NCBI GenBank assembly: GCA_012961645.1
Contig: DTYY01000137.1
Location: 1-12,036, forward strand
Reading direction: 5' to 3'
DNA: 12,036 bases
DNA from: Methanosarcinales archaeon
GTDB lineage: Archaea > Halobacteriota > Methanosarcinia > Methanosarcinales > Methanogasteraceae
Below are positions 7,464 through 12,036 of this stretch, piece by piece (the stretch's first letter is position 1; every line of letters starts with the position of its first letter). Under the pieces are notes generated by a model. That model made no database searches. It saw nothing but the letters and a program-made list of their open reading frames with translations, and was not told the DNA's origin. A program made the position numbers and the translations under genes.

Positions 7464-8726
7464 GTGAGAAATACACCTATAGCGGAAGTTATCGAAGGAT
7501 TGCTTGAATCGAAATCGATGTTTAAGAACCGGGACGTGCTCCGTTCGACGTATGTGCCTGATTATCTACCGCATAGGGACCATGAGGTTGAAGCTCTCCT
7601 CAAGATCCTGATCGTGGCACTACGCGGGGATACGCCGTCAAATATCCTGATCTATGGGAAGACCGGGACCGGCAAAACCGCGGTTACCACGCATGTCGGA
7701 GACGAGCTCGAGAAGGTGGGGGGAAAATACGGAATCTCGTGCAGGGTTCTGTACGTAAACTGTGAGGTCATCGATACCCAGTATCGACTGCTCGCCAACC
7801 TGGCGCGGGGTTTTGGCAAACGAATACCGATGACTGGATGGCCCACTGACCAGGTGTACTCTGAATTCAGGAGCGCGGTCGATTCTAAGGAACGGGTCGT
7901 GGTCATCATACTCGACGAGATCGACAAACTGACAAAAAAAGGTGACGATGTGCTGTATAGCTTATCAAGAATCAATTCAAAACTAAAACGCTCCAAAGTC
8001 AGTCTCGTGGGAATTTCAAATGATTTAACATTCACAGAGTTCCTTGATCCGAGGGTCAGGAGCTCTCTTGGGGGAGAGGAGCTTGTTTTTCCGCCTTACA
8101 ACGCCGATCAGCTCTCAGACATCCTGCGGCAGCGTGCTGATATGGCGTTCAACAACGGAGCACTCAGTGGCGATGTGATCTCACTGTGTGCCGCCCTTGC
8201 GGCAAGAGAGCATGGCGACGCCCGCAAAGCACTCGATCTGCTCAGGGTCTCGGCAGAAATCGCTGAACGGGGCGGTTCGATGAGCGTGAATGAGGCAAAT
8301 GTCAGAAAGGCGCAGTCCAAGATCGAGTCTGACCGTGTTGCAGAGGTCATAGGGACGCTTCCGACCCAGTCAAAGCTGCTGCTCTACGGCATCACAGTGC
8401 TCGACAGAGCCACCGGATCGCTAAGAAAGCCAAGCGGCAGAAAGATCATGTCCACTGGTGAGGTTTATCGAATCTACAAGCGAATGTGCGATATGATCGA
8501 TCTTGATGTGCTTACACAGCGGCGTATCACCGAACTGATCTCAGAACTTGATATGCTGGGAATCGTGAATGCCACCGTCGTTAATCGCGGAAGATATGGC
8601 ATGACCAAGGAGATATCGCTCGAAACGCCGGCTGATCACGTCCATAATATGCTGATCGCCGATACCCGCTTGCAACCGCTGATGGGCATGAAACTCGACT
8701 CGTTCCAGGCGCAACTGGGGATGTGA
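7464..8726 (+). CDS. cdc6: Orc1/Cdc6 replication initiator ATPase
   Basis: Archaeal Orc1/Cdc6 protein, which binds origin recognition boxes and helps load the MCM helicase. The 420 residues carry an AAA+ module: Walker A GKTGTGKT (65-72), Walker B IILDEID (148-154), sensor 1 region GISNDLT (183-189, Asn186), a likely arginine finger in DPRVRSS (195-201), and sensor 2 GDARKALDLL (251-260, Arg254). From about 295 onward follows a winged-helix DNA-binding domain ending in a beta-wing GRYGMTKEIS (376-385). GTG 7464 is the start, fixed by GGAGGGTGA just upstream. It converges with lysA over only 13 bp, with no terminator seen between them. Archaeal genomes often hold several paralogues; I cannot tell which one this is or whether it lies next to an origin. 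Confidence 0.95.
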   Translation: MRNTPIAEVIEGLLESKSMFKNRDVLRSTYVPDYLPHRDHEVEALLKILIVALRGDTPSNILIYGKTGTGKTAVTTHVGDELEKVGGKYGISCRVLYVNCEVIDTQYRLLANLARGFGKRIPMTGWPTDQVYSEFRSAVDSKERVVVIILDEIDKLTKKGDDVLYSLSRINSKLKRSKVSLVGISNDLTFTEFLDPRVRSSLGGEELVFPPYNADQLSDILRQRADMAFNNGALSGDVISLCAALAAREHGDARKALDLLRVSAEIAERGGSMSVNEANVRKAQSKIESDRVAEVIGTLPTQSKLLLYGITVLDRATGSLRKPSGRKIMSTGEVYRIYKRMCDMIDLDVLTQRRITELISELDMLGIVNATVVNRGRYGMTKEISLETPADHVHNMLIADTRLQPLMGMKLDSFQAQLGM

Positions 8727-8739
8727 CGAATATAGTCAA

Positions 8740-10020
8740 CTAAAGCAGCCTCGCCGGCATAGCCTGCTTCGCAATCATGTCTCCGTAGTCCTCCCGTCTG
8801 CGTATCAGATCCACCCTGCCATCGCAGATCAGAACCTCTGCACACCGGCAGCGCCCATTGTACTGAGAACTCATGGAAAACCCGTATGCTCCAACATCGA
8901 GCACGGCGAGAGTGTCACCAGGTTCGATCAATGGCAGTTTACGATCCTTCGCAATGATGTCGCCTGATTCGCAGATCGGTCCCACGATATCATACGTCTC
9001 TGCCCGGTCAAGGTCTGCTTTGTTTGCAACGACCACCTCATGGTAAGCATCATACATCGCAGGACGGATCAGCAGATTGAGTCCGGCGTCCACGCCCACA
9101 AAATTCTTTGCCGACCTCTTTGTGGTGTTTACGCCCGTAAGAAGAATGCTTGAATCGCCGACGATGTATCTGCCCGGTTCGAGTATGAGTTTCGGAGAGA
9201 TTCCAAGATTTTTCGAGCGTTCGTTGAATGTCGGAAGGATTGCACCGGCAAGGTCGCGGGGACTTGGAGTTTCCATCTCTTTCTGGTACGGAATGCCAAG
9301 CCCACCCCCGAGATCAACGAATTTGAGATCAATGCTAAGTCTTGTGATCTGTTCTACTATATCCATCATCTTTTCGACTGCCTCATTGAAAGGAGAGACA
9401 TCGGTGATCTGAGAGCCGATGTGGCAGTGTATACCGACCGGACGCACCCCAGGAAGTTCTTTTGCCTCGTTGTACGCTTCCAACACGTCAGTATACCCGA
9501 TTCCAAACTTTGAGGTCGCAAGACCGGTTGCGATCTTCGGATGGGTGTCAGGAGAGACATCAGGATTGACCCTGAATGCAATCTCCACCGTTTTGCCAGA
9601 TTCAAGCGAGAGATTGGAGAGCGCATACAGTTCCTGCAGAGAGTCTATAGAGACGCGTACCTCCGCATCGATCGCCATCTTCAGTTCGCTTAGGGTCTTT
9701 GAGTTGCCATTGAAGAGGATCCGGTCTGGCGGGATGCCTGCGATGAGCGCTGCATAGAGTTCACCGTCAGAGAAGACGTCAGCACCCGCACCTTCGGACG
9801 CAAGGATCCGCAGGATCGCAAGATTCCAGTTCGCCTTTGCTGCGTAGTAGATATCCGCATCAGGGAATGCTCCCTTAAATGTGCGGAAGTTTCTGCGCAC
9901 ACGGTCCTCATCGATCACATAAAGCGGTGTGCCATACTCATGCGCAAGCAAGACTGTATCAACGCCGCCGATGGTGAGGTGGCGGTTCTGTATGCCGAGA
10001 TGGTCGCTTATCCGGGACAT
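8740..10020 (-). CDS. lysA: Diaminopimelate decarboxylase
   Basis: PLP enzyme of the alanine-racemase-like fold that decarboxylates meso-diaminopimelate to L-lysine, the last step of the DAP pathway. The 426 residues show the PLP lysine in YYAAKAN (K62), HCHIGSQ (198-204, His200), the phosphate-binding GGGLG (238-242), EPGRY (281-285), the CESGD motif (350-354) that completes the partner subunit's active site, and GAYGFSMSSQYN (377-388). CESGD supports DAP decarboxylase over related arginine/ornithine enzymes. After YN the usual SRPRPAE-like block reads GRCRCAE (389-395), with cysteines where prolines are common. ATG 10020 follows GAGGAAG, a fair ribosome site. It is a single-gene unit with its own promoter; no other lysine gene is nearby. 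Confidence 0.95.
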   Translation of the reverse strand: MSRISDHLGIQNRHLTIGGVDTVLLAHEYGTPLYVIDEDRVRRNFRTFKGAFPDADIYYAAKANWNLAILRILASEGAGADVFSDGELYAALIAGIPPDRILFNGNSKTLSELKMAIDAEVRVSIDSLQELYALSNLSLESGKTVEIAFRVNPDVSPDTHPKIATGLATSKFGIGYTDVLEAYNEAKELPGVRPVGIHCHIGSQITDVSPFNEAVEKMMDIVEQITRLSIDLKFVDLGGGLGIPYQKEMETPSPRDLAGAILPTFNERSKNLGISPKLILEPGRYIVGDSSILLTGVNTTKRSAKNFVGVDAGLNLLIRPAMYDAYHEVVVANKADLDRAETYDIVGPICESGDIIAKDRKLPLIEPGDTLAVLDVGAYGFSMSSQYNGRCRCAEVLICDGRVDLIRRREDYGDMIAKQAMPARLL

Positions 10021-10064
10021 CGGTGCTTCCTCGAGATGAGATTTTACAGATATCGAAGAGACGT

Positions 10065-10119
10065 CGGTTCCAGACTACTTAAGAGTTTTTAAAGATGGTG
10101 CGGAGCAGAACGGTTCCAG
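10065..10119. promoter_or_regulatory. lysA promoter flanked by a 9-bp direct repeat
   Basis: On the minus strand a TATA box TTTAAAAA (10086-10093) lies about 27 bases before an expected start near 10063, leaving a ~43-nt leader that ends in GAGGAAG. Exact copies of CGGTTCCAG lie at 10065-10073, close to the predicted start, and at 10111-10119, upstream of the TATA box. Their placement on both sides of the core promoter suggests regulator sites, which is inference. Confidence 0.45.
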
Positions 10120-10129
10120 CCCAATCATC

Positions 10130-10903
10130 TCACCCCACCCGGGGCGCGCCCGCAAACCTGACCAGTGCCTCAGCCTCCATCCGGTGCAGCCCCGCCGGAA
10201 CGACCAGTATATGCATGGGCGCGCCAAAATCGAATGCAGGAAGATCGAGCAGCCGGTCGCACTTCACCACAACATCTGGTGATCCTGCCCGCGCAATCCC
10301 GATGCCGAGAGCGTCATCGAGCAGTCCTGCCTTGTCGATGTGCCCAAGCAACTCGACCGCCCGCTGAATCGTCATAAACCCATGCTCAGGATCGATATCG
10401 AGGAACAACATTGTGTGAAGATCTCTGTCGCGGTTTTGCCGAATGACATTGTACGGTGTCTCTGAAACGATCGTCTTTGACCGAACACGGTATGGAAACG
10501 GGATTGTTGCCGATTTTCCAAACCGGTAGTTCTGCAAGCCTGTGAGTCCAGATACTGCAGAGACGATGGATGTGCCATGGATGATCGCGGTCTTTATACC
10601 GAGATCGGCTGCTCGCAGGCGGAGGTCTACATGTGTCGTCGAGACCATCGGATCCCCGCCCGATAGCAGCACCACATCTCCCCGGGTCGCATGGTGCAGC
10701 CATGCAGGGTCACCCTCAATATCATCGCGCGTGAGCACTGTGATCTTCTTTCGGTACAGCGATTCCATGCGTTCTATGGTTGTTCCCATCATTTTCGAGG
10801 TGTAAAACTCAGCAAAGACCATATCAGCAGCTCTCACCGCCCTGATACCCTTCAGAGTGATATCCTCCTCATCGTAGAGCCCGAGACCGACAAACGTGAG
10901 CAT
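10130..10903 (-). CDS. dphB: Diphthine synthase (diphthamide pathway methyltransferase)
   Basis: SAM-dependent tetrapyrrole-methylase-fold enzyme that methylates the modified histidine of elongation factor 2 during diphthamide synthesis. The 257 residues fit the archaeal family length. MLTFVGLGLYDEEDIT opens the protein. AEFYTS (31-36), the SAM-binding GGDPMVSTTH (82-91) and the HGTSIVSAVSGLTGLQNY region (109-126) are family hallmarks. ATG 10903 has no ribosome site, but a TATA box centred about 25 bases upstream suggests a leaderless transcript that starts at or next to the start codon. It is divergent from the PUA gene and shares that TATA box. Its 3' end is notably GC-rich. Confidence 0.95.
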   Translation of the reverse strand: MLTFVGLGLYDEEDITLKGIRAVRAADMVFAEFYTSKMMGTTIERMESLYRKKITVLTRDDIEGDPAWLHHATRGDVVLLSGGDPMVSTTHVDLRLRAADLGIKTAIIHGTSIVSAVSGLTGLQNYRFGKSATIPFPYRVRSKTIVSETPYNVIRQNRDRDLHTMLFLDIDPEHGFMTIQRAVELLGHIDKAGLLDDALGIGIARAGSPDVVVKCDRLLDLPAFDFGAPMHILVVPAGLHRMEAEALVRFAGAPRVG

Positions 10904-10923
10904 GAGAGTGGTTCTGGCATCAG

Positions 10924-10932
10924 TTTATTTAA
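10924..10932. promoter_or_regulatory. Shared TATA element for two divergent leaderless genes
   Basis: TTTATTTAA on the plus strand reads TTAAATAAA on the minus strand, so it can act as a TATA box both ways. Its centre (10928) is 25 bases from the dphB ATG (10903, -) and 27 bases from the PUA gene ATG (10955, +). Those distances match the usual TATA-to-start spacing in archaea, and neither gene has a Shine-Dalgarno site. Both genes therefore probably make leaderless mRNAs from one element. The geometry is directly seen; its function is inferred. Confidence 0.55.
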
Positions 10933-10954
10933 GGTACACCACAAAACCGGGATT

Positions 10955-11446
10955 ATGGAGATCCACATCAGATCGAGACATCACATAAGAAGCAACAATG
11001 TGAAGAAAATCCTAAAAGAACTGGAAAAGATATTCGGTACGTCAGATATCGATGCGAAGTTCAAAGGAAAACGATTTGAACTGCTCAAAACCGGTCCTTA
11101 TGACATTATACTGGTCGATGGTGAACCGTTGCTCTTCATGCCGGATGGTGAACCGTTTCTCACCGTGAAAGGCGCGCTTTCGATCAAACCGGAGCGGCGT
11201 GTCGTAGTGGTGGATGCTGGAGCCACCAGATTCGTGGTGAATGGCGCCGATGTGATGCGCCCGGGAATCGTGCAGGCCGATCCTGATATCGAGGCTGGCA
11301 ATCTTGTGATCGTTGTTGAGGAGTTGCACAAAAAAGCGCTTGCAATCGGTCGTGCGCTCGTGCCGGGGGACGATATGATGGGCAGGTCAGGAAAGGTTGT
11401 CAAGTCTGTCCATTATGTCGGAGACGCGCTGTGGAAGATCATTTGA
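10955..11446 (+). CDS. Pre-PUA/PUA domain RNA-binding protein (MCT-1/Tma20-like)
   Basis: A 163-residue archaeal protein of the COG2016 type, with an N-terminal pre-PUA domain (about 1-78) and a C-terminal PUA RNA-binding domain (about 79-157). The PUA hallmark VVVVDAGATRFVVNGADVM (83-101) and the following PGI are clear, as is IGRALVPGDDMM (131-142). The eukaryotic relatives MCTS1/Tma20 and the N-terminal part of eIF2D act in ribosome recycling and re-initiation; the archaeal protein's job is not settled, so translation is a family-based inference. ATG 10955 is favoured because the pre-PUA fold begins there and the shared TATA box fits a leaderless start; the frame is open upstream to 10691, but that part overlaps dphB on the other strand. 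No archaeosine transglycosylase catalytic domain is attached. Confidence 0.85.
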   Translation: MEIHIRSRHHIRSNNVKKILKELEKIFGTSDIDAKFKGKRFELLKTGPYDIILVDGEPLLFMPDGEPFLTVKGALSIKPERRVVVVDAGATRFVVNGADVMRPGIVQADPDIEAGNLVIVVEELHKKALAIGRALVPGDDMMGRSGKVVKSVHYVGDALWKII

Positions 11447-11465
11447 TGTTACAATCTCCGAAAAC

Positions 11466-11473
11466 TTTATTAA
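11466..11473 (+). promoter_or_regulatory. Candidate TATA box for a short plus-strand transcript
   Basis: CCGAAAACTTTATTAAC (11458-11474) resembles a BRE plus TATA box (TTTATTAA, 11466-11473). Transcription would start near 11495, exactly where the first stem-loop of the following non-coding segment begins. No protein gene on the plus strand follows it inside the window. Confidence 0.4.
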
Positions 11474-11495
11474 CTAGTATGAGTCATGTAGATTT

Positions 11496-11622
11496 GACAC
11501 GCGCAAGTGTCGTATAGTTAAAGGTGAGTACGCCTCCATTCGCCTTTAATGCTTGAAAATGCAAAACGGGGTGAACAGTTCCTCCTCACACCCCGTGTGG
11601 GGGGGTGGGTTTTACTATTTTT
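11496..11622 (+). ncRNA. Candidate structured small RNA in the PUA/adk gap
   Basis: This non-coding stretch holds three successive stem-loops. Stem 1 is GACAC/GTGTC (11496-11511). Stem 2 is an 11-bp helix, TTAAAGGTGAG with TTCGCCTTTAA (11518-11549, two G-U pairs, 10-nt loop). Stem 3 is ACGGGGTG/CACCCCGT (11566-11596, perfect 8 bp). A G-run and then T-rich TTTTACTATTTTTT (11610-11623) follow, which would suit archaeal termination. A TATA box lies about 25 bases before stem 1. It does not look like a tRNA, a 5S rRNA or a canonical C/D or H/ACA guide, and it is too short for RNase P or SRP RNA. Low confidence: stem 3 may simply be a terminator for adk. Confidence 0.33.
11566..11596 (-). terminator. 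Hairpin terminator downstream of adk
   Basis: Read on the minus strand, the perfect 8-bp stem ACGGGGTG/CACCCCGT, beginning 27 bases past the adk stop, is followed directly by TTTTGCATTTTC. This resembles an intrinsic terminator for adk. The same hairpin read on the plus strand is followed, after a G-run, by T-runs, so it may stop transcription from both sides. Confidence 0.45.
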
Positions 11623-12036
11623 TCATTCGGGGTTTTTTCTCGCCTTCACAACTGAGCAGATCTCTCCAGATATCTGCTCGATGCTGCCACTCCCATCGAT
11701 TGCGGCAAGCGACCCCATATTTCTGTAATAATCGATCAGAGGCTGCGTCTGTTCCTTGTAAACCGAAAGGCGGTTTTTAATCGACTCTTCCTTGTCATCG
11801 TCACGGTGATACAGTCTCCTGCCGCACCGGTCGCATACACCCTCCTTTTCTGGCGGGTTGAATATCAGATGGTACGTTGCCCCGCATCCACACACACGGC
11901 GCGCCGACAGGCGGGTGATCAACTCGACATCGGGCACCTCGATATCGAGCACGAGATCGAGTCTCCGGTCAAGCCCTGCAAGTATGTCTGCGAGCGCATC
12001 AGCCTGTGGAATCGTTCTCGGGTAGCCGTCAAGGAT
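11623..12036 (-). CDS. adk: Adenylate kinase, zinc-LID type, 5' end cut by window edge
   Basis: C-terminal 137 residues of adenylate kinase, which interconverts ATP + AMP and 2 ADP. The visible part starts at ILDGYPRT, the NMP-kinase signature (usually DGFPRT), so the P-loop and AMP lid lie beyond the window. The LID domain has a zinc-finger-like pattern: VCGCGATYH, then VCDRCGRRLYHRDDD. The second Cys pair is a normal CX2C, but the first reads CGC, one residue shorter than the classic CX2C. Before the LID, LVLDIEVPDVELITRLSAR is typical of the family, and LIDYYRNMGSLAAIDGSGS follows it. This is the bacterial-like short/long AK family found in many Euryarchaeota, not the distinct archaeal AdkA type. 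Convergent with the PUA gene, 176 bp away. Confidence 0.93.
   Translation of the reverse strand: MLDGYPRTIPQADALADILAGLDRRLDLVLDIEVPDVELITRLSARRVCGCGATYHLIFNPPEKEGVCDRCGRRLYHRDDDKEESIKNRLSVYKEQTQPLIDYYRNMGSLAAIDGSGSIEQISGEICSVVKARKNPE

Noticed and set aside
10142..11914. Repeated GGCGCGCC palindromes (near 10142, 10217 and 11900)
   Set aside because: All fall in coding sequence at Gly-Ala-Pro or Ala-Arg-Arg codons and show no regular spacing; best explained by local codon use.

Overview
The window looks like a stretch of a euryarchaeal chromosome from an organism that uses methyl-coenzyme M reductase (MCR): a methanogen or a related methane/alkane oxidiser. The key evidence is a three-gene operon, atwA-mmp3-mmp6, whose products are known only from MCR-containing archaea and take part in reductive activation of MCR. 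The other genes are also archaeal in type: a tetraether lipid synthase, an Orc1/Cdc6 initiator, an archaeal-type aspartyl-tRNA synthetase, diphthine synthase, a pre-PUA/PUA RNA-binding protein and a zinc-type adenylate kinase. The sequence does not let me choose between methanogen, ANME and alkanotroph lineages. Base composition is even, and I see no transposon, phage gene, CRISPR array, toxin-antitoxin pair or tRNA.

Layout. 1-1185 (-): most of a radical SAM tetraether lipid synthase, its C-terminus cut by the window edge. 1186-1377: non-coding; it holds the tes promoter with a tandem 7-bp repeat just downstream of the TATA box. 1378-4901 (-): the MCR-activation operon read as atwA, mmp3, mmp6, with a 4-bp ATGA overlap and a 3-bp gap, so probably translationally coupled. 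4980-5912 (-): moaA (molybdopterin synthesis), whose stop codon overlaps the TATA box proposed for the atwA operon. 6080-7375 (+): aspS, divergent from moaA. 7464-8726 (+): orc1/cdc6, which converges with lysA (8740-10020, -) across only 13 bp. 10130-10903 (-) dphB and 10955-11446 (+) a PUA protein are divergent and appear to share one TATA element that suits leaderless transcripts in both directions. 11447-11622: non-coding, with a TATA box, three stem-loops and T-runs; it may be a small RNA and/or a terminator. 11623-12036 (-): the C-terminal part of adenylate kinase.

How the genes fit together. AtwA (component A2) is the ATPase that drives MCR activation, and Mmp3 and Mmp6 are its partner proteins. 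MoaA supplies the pterin cofactor needed by formylmethanofuran dehydrogenase, so the left half serves C1-pathway cofactor and enzyme maturation plus membrane lipid synthesis. The right half is information processing and core metabolism: tRNA charging, replication initiation, lysine synthesis, EF-2 modification, an RNA-binding protein probably linked to translation, and adenylate balance.

I found no convincing novel multi-gene system. The points most worth checking are the cyclophilin-like triple repeat in Mmp3, the shared leaderless promoter between dphB and the PUA gene, the structured non-coding segment at 11496-11622, the repeats flanking the lysA and tes promoters, and the residues predicting a non-discriminating AspRS.
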